Origin: Hydrogenovibrio halophilus DSM 15072
GTDB taxonomy: Bacteria; Pseudomonadota; Gammaproteobacteria; Thiomicrospirales; Thiomicrospiraceae
DNA length: 64,000 nt
Direction: 5' to 3'
Assembly: GCF_000384235.1 (NCBI RefSeq)
Contig: NZ_KB913033.1
Span: 620,001-684,000, forward strand
Shown here in pieces: positions 9,704 through 19,175 of the stretch; position 1 is the first letter of the stretch; each line of letters starts with the position of its first letter. Position numbers and translations under genes: made by a program. Below the pieces are notes generated by a model. That model was not told the origin of the DNA, made no database searches, and was given only the letters and a program-made list of their open reading frames with translations.

Positions 9704-9904
9704 AACTCGCGGTTTCAACTTAAAATGCAATTTCTGTTTTGCAAATGCTTGAGTGGACAAAATCGGGAGGGACATTACACCCAAACCACCGCTCATGCTA
9801 TGTTGGAAGAATGAATGATGTCAGAATCGATTGATTCTGTCTTTATTCAGCTGGCGGCATCTCACAAATATCACCAGTAATCAAATACCTGAAAATCTCA
9901 ACGG

Positions 9905-10438
9905 TTAGGCCTGATCGTCAGATACCTGCGCCCGTTTTTTGGCTCGCGGTTTCAACCAGAATTCGGAGAGGATCAGCAGGAACGCGCCCAGGCTGATGGC
10001 GACATCGGCCACGTTGAAGGTGGCGTAGTGCCAGTTGCCGATGTAAAAGTCGATGAAATCGGTGACGCGCCCGGCTTGAATGCGGTCGATCACATTGCCA
10101 ATGGCGCCCCCCAGAATCAGGTTCAGCCCTACCACTTCCGCGGTCCAGCGCCGGGGCAACCGTGCCAGCCAGACGATCAGCACCACACTGACCACCAGCG
10201 CCAGCCCGCTGAAAAACCAGCGCTGCCAACCGCTTTCGTCCGCCAGAAAGCTGAACGCGGCCCCGTAATTGTAGGCCAGCGTCCAGTTCAGATGCGGCAG
10301 CACCGATACCGGCTCGCCCACCATCAAATAAGTCTGGGCCCAGGCTTTGGTCACCTGATCGGCCACCAGCCAGATCAGTGCCAGCCACAGACTGGGCAAG
10401 GCCGTGGCGCTTATCCGTTTCCAGGCAAATGCGTTCAT
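9905..10438 (-). CDS. lspA: Lipoprotein signal peptidase (SPase II)
   Basis: Inner-membrane aspartyl protease that removes signal peptides from prolipoproteins after Lgt modification. Four membrane helices are visible. The two catalytic aspartates lie in G-N-V-I-D-R and F-N-V-A-D-V-A, both family signatures. Length (177) is normal. It is the last gene of a run that reads nadD, rsfS, rlmH, a diguanylate cyclase and lspA, starting 11 bases after the cyclase stop. lspA more often follows ileS, so this placement is unusual. Confidence 0.96.
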   Translation of the reverse strand: MNAFAWKRISATALPSLWLALIWLVADQVTKAWAQTYLMVGEPVSVLPHLNWTLAYNYGAAFSFLADESGWQRWFFSGLALVVSVVLIVWLARLPRRWTAEVVGLNLILGGAIGNVIDRIQAGRVTDFIDFYIGNWHYATFNVADVAISLGAFLLILSEFWLKPRAKKRAQVSDDQA

Positions 10439-10449
10439 TGCGGTTCCTC

Positions 10450-11826
10450 TCAGGATTTGGGCACAGGCAGTACCCGGTTTTTACCGGCATGCTTGGCTTT
10501 GTAGAGTTGGCGATCCGCCGCCTCGATCACTTTCATAAAATCCGGGTGCGATTCAAACTCGGCCACCCCGATGGAGCAGGTCACCTTGATCTGGCTGCCC
10601 TGCTCCAGCTCAATCGGCCGCTCGGCCACTTTGAGACGCAGCGCTTCCGCCACCGAGCAGGCTTTGCTCAAGGCGCATTCGGGCAGCACCACCATCAATT
10701 CTTCGCCGCCATAGCGGAAGGCGTAATCCGTGACCCGAATCTGACGGGTCACCACCCCGGCCACCTGAGTCAGCACCTTATCCCCGGCCAGGTGACCGTG
10801 GGCGTCATTGATCACTTTGAAATCGTCCAGATCAATCATCAGCACACTGTAGGTTTTGTTGATCTTGAGCGCCAGCTGGGTTTCTTTCTGCATGATCGGC
10901 ACCATAAAGCGCCGGGCCACCAGCGCGGTCAGGTCGTCTTTCTGTGACGCCGAGGCCAGGTTGCGGTCCGCAATGTGGGTGAGCAGATAGGAAATTTCGT
11001 TCAGATGCCCTTGCAGCCCGTCAAAGCGCTCGGACAGGTCCGCCTCGTCCATCGGTTGCCGGGTCAGTTCGTCAAAGGCTTTCAGACTGTTCTGAAGGGT
11101 CTGGGTGGCCGACGCGTCCCCGGAGATCAACGGCAGTTTGTGGATCAGCCAGAGTCCGGCGTCGTCCTGATAAATGCTTTTGGGCAGACGTTTGTGCTTG
11201 AGGGCCACGTCCGACACATAATGGGTGAACCAACTGAACAGACCGGATTTGACCCGTTCAATGTCCACGGCAATGTCGTGGGCGGACGTGTGACTGCGGT
11301 ACTCCTGACTGACCCGCTCGCTTTCGACCAGACCGCCCAGATAGGCTTCGTCGATCAGGCTGAGACTGGCCATCAGAATGGTATCCACCAACGCCACCAG
11401 CTCGGTCTGGGTCTCGCGCGGCAAGTCACTGTGCAGAATGGCGCGGAACAGATGGTGCTTGATAATGAAAATCGACGAATCCACCAGCGACATGGGCACA
11501 TCGATGCGCGCATGCACTTCGCCGATTTTCAGTTGCAACGCAACCACTTCCGGCACTTCGGCGGCCGTTTTCGACGACAGCGTGGTCAGAATCCATTTTT
11601 TCAGTTCGGATTTGAGCCGGTTCTGCACCAGATCGGTGGTCAGATAGGCCGCGGCTTTGGGCGTGGACATCAGTTGGTCGTAAAACTTGTCCACCGCTGC
11701 CCCGGCTTCCTGTTCAAACAGTTCCCGTCCCTGCGCCAGCAACGCATTGTGGGCGTCGGTGTACAGATTCTGCAGATAAAACTGCGCCAATCCACTGGTG
11801 TTGTGTCCCTCTGTCATCAGATGCAT
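10450..11826 (-). CDS. Globin-coupled diguanylate cyclase (DosC-like oxygen sensor)
   Basis: Predicted cytoplasmic haem-based gas sensor making c-di-GMP. Residues about 10-165 resemble the globin-coupled sensor domain of E. coli DosC. The motif I-G-E-V-H-A-R-I matches the region holding the proximal haem histidine (His105 here). A middle helical domain (about 170-290) leads into a C-terminal GGDEF domain with an active-type G-G-E-E-L signature and an R-V-T-D inhibitory site five residues before it. The start (ATG 11826, AAGGA about 8 bases upstream) was preferred to the longer open frame, which runs into rlmH. It lies between rlmH and lspA, so a surface-lifestyle switch shares transcription with housekeeping genes. 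Confidence 0.85.
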   Translation of the reverse strand: MHLMTEGHNTSGLAQFYLQNLYTDAHNALLAQGRELFEQEAGAAVDKFYDQLMSTPKAAAYLTTDLVQNRLKSELKKWILTTLSSKTAAEVPEVVALQLKIGEVHARIDVPMSLVDSSIFIIKHHLFRAILHSDLPRETQTELVALVDTILMASLSLIDEAYLGGLVESERVSQEYRSHTSAHDIAVDIERVKSGLFSWFTHYVSDVALKHKRLPKSIYQDDAGLWLIHKLPLISGDASATQTLQNSLKAFDELTRQPMDEADLSERFDGLQGHLNEISYLLTHIADRNLASASQKDDLTALVARRFMVPIMQKETQLALKINKTYSVLMIDLDDFKVINDAHGHLAGDKVLTQVAGVVTRQIRVTDYAFRYGGEELMVVLPECALSKACSVAEALRLKVAERPIELEQGSQIKVTCSIGVAEFESHPDFMKVIEAADRQLYKAKHAGKNRVLPVPKS

Positions 11827-11879
11827 GATGGTCCTTTGCTGATTCTGTGCCGTGCTTTTGTGTCGGTCAATCGCTACGA

Positions 11880-12350
11880 TTAAGGTCGGTGATACGGGTG
11901 ATTCTGTAACAGGCTCCAGGCCCGATAGAGCTGTTCGGCCAGCAACACCCGGACCAGCGGGTGCGGCAGCGTCAATGGCGACAGACTCCATTGCCATTGG
12001 GCCTTGGATTTCACTGTCGGGTCCAGACCGTCCGGCCCACCCACAATCAACGCCACATCCTGACCGCTTCCCAGCCAGTTGTCGAGTCTGTGGGCCAGTT
12101 TCTGTGTGGTCGGGGACTCACCTTTTTCATCCAGCACCACCACCGTGGTCCCTTTGGGAATCGCCGCCTCAATCCGTTTGGCCTCTTCGGCCAGTGCCTG
12201 AGCAGGCGACGACGTTTTGCCCCGGTGCGGCATGGGCAAAGCCACCAGTTTCAGTCGGCACTGGTTCGGCAGGCGTTTGGCGTAGTCGGCATAGGCGGTC
12301 TCTACCCAGTTCGGCATCTTCTGGCCGATCGCAATCAGGTGAATCACCAT
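11880..12350 (-). CDS. rlmH: 23S rRNA pseudouridine-1915 N3-methyltransferase RlmH
   Basis: SPOUT-class methyltransferase acting on m3Psi1915 in helix 69 of assembled 70S ribosomes. Length is 156. The SAM-binding knot is visible in V-A-L-I-V-G-G-P-D-G-L and the C-terminal motif L-P-H-P-L-V-R-V-L-L-A-E-Q-L-Y-R-A. Its ATG directly abuts the rsfS stop codon, giving tight coupling as in many Gammaproteobacteria. The usual next gene in E. coli (mrdA) is absent. Confidence 0.96.
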   Translation of the reverse strand: MVIHLIAIGQKMPNWVETAYADYAKRLPNQCRLKLVALPMPHRGKTSSPAQALAEEAKRIEAAIPKGTTVVVLDEKGESPTTQKLAHRLDNWLGSGQDVALIVGGPDGLDPTVKSKAQWQWSLSPLTLPHPLVRVLLAEQLYRAWSLLQNHPYHRP

Positions 12351-12716
12351 TTACAGCAGCTCGGTCGGGTCCACTTTTTCCCCGGCACGCTGAGGCGGCA
12401 TGTCCCAGAGCTTTTCCAGCTGATAATGGGCGCGGGCCGATTCGGTCATCACATGCACCACGGCCTGCCCCAGATCCACCAGCACCCAATCGGGGTTGGG
12501 GCCGGATTCCACGCCCAAAGGCGGCTCGCCGGCTTCCTTGAACGCCTGACTCAGTGCATCGCCTGTGGAACGCACATGGGTGGTGGAGGTGCCGGTCGCC
12601 ACCACCATCAGATCGGTAAACGAGCTGATTTTGCTGACATCCATCACCTGAATGTCTCGGGCTTTGGCGTCGTCCAGACTGGTTTCAATCAAGCTGCGGG
12701 TTTGCGCTAAATCCAT
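12351..12716 (-). CDS. rsfS: Ribosomal silencing factor RsfS
   Basis: Binds L14 on the 50S subunit and blocks subunit joining in starved cells. The 121-residue protein shows the family core F-T-D-L-M-V-V-A-T-G-T-S-T-T-H-V and W-V-L-V-D-L-G-Q-A-V-V-H-V-M. A GGAG ribosome site precedes the ATG. It sits between nadD (24-bp gap) and rlmH (no gap), the conserved order. Confidence 0.96.
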   Translation of the reverse strand: MDLAQTRSLIETSLDDAKARDIQVMDVSKISSFTDLMVVATGTSTTHVRSTGDALSQAFKEAGEPPLGVESGPNPDWVLVDLGQAVVHVMTESARAHYQLEKLWDMPPQRAGEKVDPTELL

Positions 12717-12740
12717 GCGGGGGTTTCTCCTGATGCGTCG

Positions 12741-13361
12741 TTATGACGGGTAATAAAGTTGATGGGTTTGAATGTAATCGGCCACGCGTTCCGGAAGCAG
12801 AAAATCGGGCGCGTGGTGCGCGGAAAGGCCTTGGCGAATCTGGGTCGCACTGATCGCCAGTTGCGTCACCCCCAGATCCAGAATCTGGCCCTGGGGCTGG
12901 GTCAGGCAGTCCACCTGCCGCGCTTCCAGCAACGCCTCCGCTTCGCCATCTTCGGGCAACGTCTGTCCGGGGCGATGAGTCACCACAAGGTTGGCCAGCG
13001 CCAGAATGCCTTGCCAATCGTGCCAGTGGGGAAAATGGGCAAACGCGTCCATGCCCATCATCAGCACCAGCGCCGCGTCCGCAAAATCGGTTTTCAGTGA
13101 GGCCAGGGTATCGACCATATAAGACGGGCCGCCGCGATCGACTTCACGCCGGTCCAGACAGAACAACGGCTGGCGCTCAATCGCCAGTTCCACCATCCGG
13201 CAACGATGCTGCGCGCTTTGACCGGGTTGCCCCCTGTGCACCGGCTGGTAGACGGGCACAAATCGCATCTGCGACAGCGCCAGGGCTTCGGTGACTTCCA
13301 GCGCGGGCCGCAAATGGCCGAAATGCACCGGGTCAAAGGTGCCGCCATTGATGCCGATCAC
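12741..13361 (-). CDS. nadD: Nicotinate-nucleotide adenylyltransferase
   Basis: Transfers AMP from ATP to nicotinate mononucleotide in NAD synthesis. The nucleotidyltransferase signature G-G-T-F-D-P-V-H-F-G-H-L lies at the N-terminus and the I-S-A-T-Q-I-R motif near the C-terminus. The start was placed at a GTG (13361, protein V/M-I-G-I-N-G-G) with AGGTAG about 9 bases upstream, giving about 206 residues, the usual length. The longer open frame upstream runs antisense over the neighbouring promoter region and is not supported. Confidence 0.93.
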   Translation of the reverse strand: MIGINGGTFDPVHFGHLRPALEVTEALALSQMRFVPVYQPVHRGQPGQSAQHRCRMVELAIERQPLFCLDRREVDRGGPSYMVDTLASLKTDFADAALVLMMGMDAFAHFPHWHDWQGILALANLVVTHRPGQTLPEDGEAEALLEARQVDCLTQPQGQILDLGVTQLAISATQIRQGLSAHHAPDFLLPERVADYIQTHQLYYPS

Positions 13362-13490
13362 CCGCTCTACCTGCCCGATTTTCTGATAAATGCTCTCTGG
13401 CACAGCCCCTCGCTGTCGGCGAATGTGTGAATGGTCGCGTCCTGTGATCGCCCTTTGATTTTGAACAAAGAACTCTGCTACATTATAGCA

Positions 13491-14129
13491 ATGTTGCCCC
13501 GACAAACTCCAACTTCCGACCTGCCCCCGATTCCGCCCGCGTTCGAGCAGACGCTGCTGGCGCTTTTGCAGACCACGCCCAAACTGACCGAGCATCAATT
13601 GATGCTGCATCTGGTCGAACAGGGGTTCGAACAGTTTCGTCCCAGTCTGGACCCGCTGGTGCTGTTCCAAACCCATTTCATGCTGTTTCACCTGCTCTAT
13701 CGCCTGCAGGATCACTGGCTGCAGCACGGCAAAGGGCATTTGCACATCCACACTCTTGACCTGCATCTGGCTCCGATGCCGGATTCGACCCGTTTTTCAC
13801 CAGGCCTGGTCAAAAACGACCCTTTGCGCGCCTATTATCTGGATTTTGACGAATACCGGAACACACAGGAAGACGATGTGATCGATCTGCTCACCGATTT
13901 CTGGCAGCGTCTGGCCGCCGGGCCGGTGCCGACGACCGCCAGTGAAAAAGACATCGAGCAGGCCAAACTGACATTGGATTGGCCGCAGGACGCCGAACTA
14001 AGCGAACGCTCCATTCAGCAGCAATACCGCCGACTCAGCCAAAAGCACCACCCGGACAAAGGCGGCGACGCCGAAGCCTTCCACGCCATCACCCACGCCC
14101 GAGCCGTGCTACTGCAACAGATCGGCTGA
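13491..14129 (+). CDS. DnaJ-related protein with C-terminal J domain
   Basis: Co-chaperone-like protein that would stimulate a DnaK ATPase. The N-terminal about 130 residues match the DnaJ-related N-terminal domain type (E-Q-T-L-L-A-L-L..., F-Q-T-H-F-M-L-F-H-L-L-Y-R-L-Q). The C-terminal about 65 residues are a J domain with the obligatory H-P-D in K-H-H-P-D-K-G-G-D. The start at 13491 was chosen because the longer frame overlaps the divergent nadD promoter. Its stop is only a few bases from the convergent recQ end. Confidence 0.88.
   Translation: MLPRQTPTSDLPPIPPAFEQTLLALLQTTPKLTEHQLMLHLVEQGFEQFRPSLDPLVLFQTHFMLFHLLYRLQDHWLQHGKGHLHIHTLDLHLAPMPDSTRFSPGLVKNDPLRAYYLDFDEYRNTQEDDVIDLLTDFWQRLAAGPVPTTASEKDIEQAKLTLDWPQDAELSERSIQQQYRRLSQKHHPDKGGDAEAFHAITHARAVLLQQIG
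13799..13810. repeat. 12-bp palindrome ACCAGGCCTGGT, copy 3
   Basis: Exact copy inside the J-domain gene, read as P-G-L-V; flanked by TTTTTC on the left and CAAAAA on the right. Confidence 0.95.
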
Positions 14130-14134
14130 TCGGA

Positions 14135-15979
14135 TCAAAACGTGCGCAGGCACTGCAGAAATTCGAAGCCGTACTGGGCCAGTTTGCGTTCGCCGATGCC
14201 GGGAATGGCGAGCAGGTCGCCGTCGGTTTTGGGCAGGTGTTTGGCCATTTCAATCAGCACCGCATCACCGAACACCTGATAGGCCGGACGGTCTTCGGAG
14301 TCGGCGATCTCTTTTCGCAGACTGCGCAGGGTTTCAAACACCTCGCGCTGCAACGTGCTCAGCTCGTCTTTTTCGGTGCGCCGGGCCTGTCCGCGGGCCT
14401 TGCCGGTCGCTTTTTTGGGCAAGGCCAGTTCGACACTGACCTGCCCCTTAAGCAGTTGCCCCGATTTTTCGGTGAACTGCAGCACCGAGTAGTTGCGAAT
14501 GTCCTGCACCAGAAAGCCCTGATGAATCAACTGGTGAATGATCGATTCCCATTCCGCAGCGGAAAATTCCTTGCCGATGCCCCAGGTGCTCAGGGTCTGA
14601 TGATTCAGATTGCGGATGCGCTCGTTTTCCTGACCGCGCAGGATTTCGACCACATAACGCACGCCATAGCCCTGCCCCAGACGATAGACACAAGACAACA
14701 CTTTTTGCGCCGCTTCCAGCCCGTCAAACACGCGGGGCGGATTCAGACACACATCGCAGTTACCGCAGGGCTGGCCGTCACGCTGGCCGAAGTAATTGAG
14801 CAGCACCATGCGCCGACAGGACAGGGCCTGGGCAAACTCGACCATGGCCGAAAGCTTGAAACTCTCGATCCGGCGCTGCTCTTCGTTGGTGTTCTGCTCG
14901 ATGAAATAACGCGCGGTATTGATGTCGCGCCCACCAAACAACAGCAAGGCCTCGGCACTGAGTCCGTCGCGTCCGGCGCGCCCGGTTTCCTGATAGTAGC
15001 CTTCGATGTTCTTGGGCAGATCGTAATGCACCACAAAGCGCACATTGGGCTTGTCGATGCCCATGCCGAACGCCACCGTGGCCACCACAATCCGCACCTC
15101 ATCGCGCAGAAAATTCTGATGCACCTGTGAGCGGTGATCGCCCGGCAAACCGGCGTGATAGGCCTTGGCCTGATAGCCCAGATCCTGCAGTTGCGCCGCA
15201 ACCTCTTCCACCCGTTTGCGGCTCAGGCAATAGACAATGCCGCTGTCGTCCGGGTCACGGGTATCAAGAAAGCTTTGCAGTTGCTTAAAAGGGGTGCGTT
15301 TTTCCTGCACGGTGTAGCGGATATTGGGCCGGTCGAAACAACCGATTTCAATCCGCGGTTGCTGCAATTGCAAACGGGTGACGATGTCATCGCGGGTCGC
15401 CTGATCGGCGGTGGCGGTCAGGGCCAGAAACGGCACCTGCGGAAAATGCGGGCGCAAAGCGCCGATACGACTGTATTCAGGGCGGAAATCGTGGCCCCAT
15501 TGCGACACACAGTGCGCCTCGTCAATCGCCAGCATGGCAATGGGCAGCGACTGCAACTGGGCAATGAAATTGGGCATCAGCAGGCGTTCGGGCGAAACAT
15601 AGAGCAGATCCAGCTCGCCCTGATGCAACTGGCGCAGCACCTGTTCCGCGGCCATGGGGTCCAGCGAGGAATTGTAGAATTCGGCCCGAATGCCCAGTGC
15701 CTTGAGCGCGCCGACCTGATCCTGCATCAGCGAAATCAGCGGCGACACCACAATCGCGGTGCCGGGTCGCACCAGCGCCGGAATCTGATAACACAGGGAT
15801 TTGCCGCCGCCGGTGGGCATCAGCACCAACGAGTCGCCGCCGGCCAGCATGTGCGTGATCACCGCTTCCTGGCCGGGACGGAATTCGTCAAACCCGAACA
15901 CCGACTTCAGCACCGTTCTGGCCTGAAGGCGGGTCTCGTCCGGGGAAGGGGCAAATGGCTGTTCGGGCGTGGCGCTCAT
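14135..15979 (-). CDS. recQ: ATP-dependent DNA helicase RecQ
   Basis: 3'-5' helicase of the RecF recombination pathway. The superfamily 2 core is visible: Walker A in P-T-G-G-G-K-S-L, D-E-A-H in I-D-E-A-H-C-V-S-Q-W-G-H, and motif VI in Q-E-T-G-R-A-G-R-D-G. The RQC zinc site is formed by Cys residues around C-R-R-M and C-G-N-C-D-V-C. A winged helix and a C-terminal HRDC domain (A-I-P-G-I-G-E-R-K-L) follow. Length (614) matches E. coli RecQ. It is downstream of the RND pump in the same orientation, with a 55-bp gap. Confidence 0.97.
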   Translation of the reverse strand: MSATPEQPFAPSPDETRLQARTVLKSVFGFDEFRPGQEAVITHMLAGGDSLVLMPTGGGKSLCYQIPALVRPGTAIVVSPLISLMQDQVGALKALGIRAEFYNSSLDPMAAEQVLRQLHQGELDLLYVSPERLLMPNFIAQLQSLPIAMLAIDEAHCVSQWGHDFRPEYSRIGALRPHFPQVPFLALTATADQATRDDIVTRLQLQQPRIEIGCFDRPNIRYTVQEKRTPFKQLQSFLDTRDPDDSGIVYCLSRKRVEEVAAQLQDLGYQAKAYHAGLPGDHRSQVHQNFLRDEVRIVVATVAFGMGIDKPNVRFVVHYDLPKNIEGYYQETGRAGRDGLSAEALLLFGGRDINTARYFIEQNTNEEQRRIESFKLSAMVEFAQALSCRRMVLLNYFGQRDGQPCGNCDVCLNPPRVFDGLEAAQKVLSCVYRLGQGYGVRYVVEILRGQENERIRNLNHQTLSTWGIGKEFSAAEWESIIHQLIHQGFLVQDIRNYSVLQFTEKSGQLLKGQVSVELALPKKATGKARGQARRTEKDELSTLQREVFETLRSLRKEIADSEDRPAYQVFGDAVLIEMAKHLPKTDGDLLAIPGIGERKLAQYGFEFLQCLRTF

Positions 15980-16034
15980 GCGTGTGTCATTCCGCTCACT
16001 GAAAACCGCTCACCCTACTGCATTTTGGGTGCGA

Positions 16035-19000
16035 TCACAAGCGTTCTGAATGCGGTGCTCCCGCCTCATCCAACGAACGTTCCAGCTTCTGGGCGCTGTA
16101 TTGCGGCGAATGGGTGTTGCGCGCCAGCAGGCGATAGGCCAGCGGGATCACCAGCAGGCTCAACAGGGTGGACAGGGCCACCCCGAACAGCAGCACCCAG
16201 CCCAATACTTCGCGGGTTTCGGCCCCGGCACCGCTGGACAGAATCAGCGGCACCGCACCAACACAGGTGGTGAGCGTGGTCATCAGAATCGGGCGCAAAC
16301 GCAAATGGGTCGCACTGAGCAGGGCCCGATAAAAGCCGATGCCTTTGTCGCGCAACTGGTTGGTGAACTCCACAATCAGAATCCCGTTTTTGGTGGCCAG
16401 TCCCAGCAGCATCACCAGCGCAATCTGCGAATAGATGTTCAGACTGATCCCGAACAGCACCATCGCCCATACCCCGCCGGCAAACGCCAGCGGCACCGTC
16501 AGCATGATCACCAACGGCTGGCGGAAACTCTCAAACTGGGCCGAGAGCACCAGAAAGACCACCACCAGACCGAACAGAAACACAAACAGGATCGAGTTGG
16601 ACGAGGTCTGGAAATCGCGGGACTGGCCTTTGTAATCGATGGTGGCTTCCTCGGGCAAGACCTCGCGGGTCAGATCGTTCAGATAATCCAGCGCGGCCCC
16701 CAGCGAATAGTCCTCGTCCAGCTTGGCGCTCAGGGTAATGGACCGAATCCGGTTGTAACGGTTCAGTTCAGCCGCTGTGGCCCGCTCTTCCAGCGTGACC
16801 AGACTCGACAGGGGCACCATCTGCCCGTCTGCGTTCAGATAAATCTGCCCCAGGTCTTCCGGGGCCATCGCCCATTTGGGATCGGCTTTGAGCAGGATGT
16901 CGTATTCTTCGCCATCGTACTCAAAGGTGGTCACGCGCTTGGACCCCAGCAAAATCTGCAGGGTTTCGTTGAGCTCGCCATGGGTCACGCCCAACGCTTT
17001 GGCGCGGTCGTAATCGATGGTCAGCGCCAGCTCCGGTTTGGTGGGTTCGTAATCCCAATCCAGACTGTTAAGGCCGGGATTGTTTTCGGCAATGGCGTCG
17101 CTCATTTTGGCTTTCCATTGCGCCAGTTTTTCATAACTGGGGCCGCCGATCACAAACTGCACCGGACTTTGAATGCGCCCGCCGATGCTGGAGCGCATCA
17201 CCGGAAAGGCCCGAACCCCGCTCAGCCCCGACAGGCTTTCGCGCACCGCCTGCATGATTTTAAAACCGTTGCGCCGCTCGGCCCAGTCTTCCATCACCGC
17301 GATCACAAAGCCGGAATTGAAAATTTCGCTGGAACCGAACGAACGCGGTGCCCGCACAATCAGGCGCTTGACCTCGCCGCTTTCCACCAGCGGCATCATC
17401 CGGCTTTCAATTTCTTCCATGTAGCTGCGCATGTATTCAAAGGTCGCGCCCTCCGGCCCTTTGACCATCACAAAAAACACGCCGCGATCTTCTTTGGGCA
17501 CGTATTCCCGCGGCAGGGTCTGGGCGGTCTGCACCAACCACACCACCACCAGCGCAAACACGGTCAGAATCACCCAGGGATAGCGCAGGTTCTTGATCAG
17601 CAGTTTTTTAAAGCCGTGTTTCGGGGCCGGTCGATGCCTTTTTGACCAGGCCTGGTGGTTCTGGCCGTCGGTGGCGACCCGTTTGACCGTGCCTTTGCGG
17701 TTTTTCAGAATTTTGGAAGCCAGCGCCGGCGACAGGGTCAGCGCCACCCAGCTGGAGAAAATCACCGCCACCGCCAGCGTGACCGCAAACTCGGAAAACA
17801 ATCGTCCGATCTGGCCTTCCATAAAGCCAATGGGCAGGAACACCGACACCAGCACCGCCGTGGTGGCCATGACCGCAAAGCCGACCTGGCGTGTGCCCAG
17901 ATAGGCCGCGGCATTGGGCGGATACCCCATATCCAGATGGCGCTGAGTGTTTTCCAGCACCACAATGGCGTCGTCCACCACCAACCCGATGGCCAGCACC
18001 ATCGCCAACAGGGTCAACAGATTCACCGAGAAGCCCAGCATCCATAAAACCCAGAAGGTCGCCATCAACGACACCGGCAACGTCACCGCCGGCACCAGTG
18101 CCGCGCGCCAGTTTTTCAAAAACGCCAGCATCACCAGTATCACCAGCCCCAGCGCAATGCCCAGTGTTTTGAACACCTCGAAAATGGCGTTTTCCACAAA
18201 CACCGAGGCGTCGTAACTGTCGCGCAGCTCCAGTCCGGGCGGCAGGGTTTTGTTCACCAGTTCTTTGCGCGCTTTGGCCAGACGCGCCACTTCCAGCGTG
18301 TTGGCGGTGGACTGTTTGATGATGCCGATGCCCACCATCGGCTTGCCGTTGCCCTTGAAGTAACGCCGTCGTTCCACCGCGCCCATGTGCACTTCGGCGA
18401 CCTGATCCAGCCGCACTTGTCCGGTCTGGCCGCTTTGTTTGACCACCAGCCGACGAAAATCTTCGACCGTGGCCAGGGGTTTTTCGGCCTTGAGCGTCAA
18501 CTGAATGTGTTCGCCCTGAATCGCCCCCACCGGCAGTTCCACATTGGACTCGCGAATCCGCGCTTCGATGTCGCCCGGCGTCAGGTCGTAGGTGGCCAGC
18601 TTGTTCGGGTCCAGCCAGATGCGCAGCGCAAACGACTGACCGCCGCCGACGCGCACCCGGGCCACGCCATTGAGCACCGAAAAGCGATCCACAATGTAAC
18701 GTTCGGCGTAATCGGTCAGCTCGGGAATGGTTTTGTCGTCACTGGCCAGGTTGAACCACATGATGGGGCTGTCATCGCCCTCGCGCTTTTCCACTTCCGG
18801 TGGATCGGCCTCTTCCGGCAGATTGTCCAGTGCCCGCGATACCCGATCGCGCAGGTCATTGGCCGCCGAATCGATGTCGCGATCAATGTCGAACTCCACG
18901 GTGATGTCCGAGCGTCCGTCTTTGGACGTCGAAGACACATACTGAATGCCCGACACCCCGGCAATCCGGTCTTCCAGTAGCTTGGTAATCCGGTTTTCCA

Positions 19001-19175
19001 CCACCGATGCCGAAGCGCCGGTGTAATTGGTTTGGATGTTGACGATGGGCGCATCCACATCCGGGTATTCGCGCAGCGACATCCGCTCATAGGAAATCAA
19101 CCCCAGCGCAAACAGCAGCAGTGACACCACCCCGGCAAACACCGGGCGCTTGACGGACGTGTCCGACAACCACAT
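16035..19175 (-). CDS. RND multidrug efflux permease (HAE1 family)
   Basis: Inner-membrane proton-driven pump of a tripartite efflux system. The 1046-residue protein has the N-terminal helix and P-V-F-A-G-V-V, two large periplasmic loops and twelve membrane helices. The proton relay aspartates lie in helix 4 (A-I-G-L-V-V-D-D-A-I-V). The family motif for substrate loops (G-V-A-R-V-R-V-G-G) is present. The start overlaps the fusion-protein stop by one base (TGATG), so the two are co-translated. No outer-membrane channel gene is adjacent, so a shared TolC-like protein is likely. Confidence 0.95.
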   Translation of the reverse strand: MWLSDTSVKRPVFAGVVSLLLFALGLISYERMSLREYPDVDAPIVNIQTNYTGASASVVENRITKLLEDRIAGVSGIQYVSSTSKDGRSDITVEFDIDRDIDSAANDLRDRVSRALDNLPEEADPPEVEKREGDDSPIMWFNLASDDKTIPELTDYAERYIVDRFSVLNGVARVRVGGGQSFALRIWLDPNKLATYDLTPGDIEARIRESNVELPVGAIQGEHIQLTLKAEKPLATVEDFRRLVVKQSGQTGQVRLDQVAEVHMGAVERRRYFKGNGKPMVGIGIIKQSTANTLEVARLAKARKELVNKTLPPGLELRDSYDASVFVENAIFEVFKTLGIALGLVILVMLAFLKNWRAALVPAVTLPVSLMATFWVLWMLGFSVNLLTLLAMVLAIGLVVDDAIVVLENTQRHLDMGYPPNAAAYLGTRQVGFAVMATTAVLVSVFLPIGFMEGQIGRLFSEFAVTLAVAVIFSSWVALTLSPALASKILKNRKGTVKRVATDGQNHQAWSKRHRPAPKHGFKKLLIKNLRYPWVILTVFALVVVWLVQTAQTLPREYVPKEDRGVFFVMVKGPEGATFEYMRSYMEEIESRMMPLVESGEVKRLIVRAPRSFGSSEIFNSGFVIAVMEDWAERRNGFKIMQAVRESLSGLSGVRAFPVMRSSIGGRIQSPVQFVIGGPSYEKLAQWKAKMSDAIAENNPGLNSLDWDYEPTKPELALTIDYDRAKALGVTHGELNETLQILLGSKRVTTFEYDGEEYDILLKADPKWAMAPEDLGQIYLNADGQMVPLSSLVTLEERATAAELNRYNRIRSITLSAKLDEDYSLGAALDYLNDLTREVLPEEATIDYKGQSRDFQTSSNSILFVFLFGLVVVFLVLSAQFESFRQPLVIMLTVPLAFAGGVWAMVLFGISLNIYSQIALVMLLGLATKNGILIVEFTNQLRDKGIGFYRALLSATHLRLRPILMTTLTTCVGAVPLILSSGAGAETREVLGWVLLFGVALSTLLSLLVIPLAYRLLARNTHSPQYSAQKLERSLDEAGAPHSERL
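17645..17656. repeat. 12-bp palindrome ACCAGGCCTGGT, copy 4
   Basis: Exact copy in the RND permease gene, read as Q-A-W within a cytoplasmic loop (N-H-Q-A-W-S-K). Confidence 0.95.

Noticed and set aside
16050-17645. A 531-codon plus-strand frame opposite the RND permease
   Set aside because: Composition is dominated by His, Gln, Arg and Pro, typical of the reverse complement of a GC-rich gene; no domains seen.
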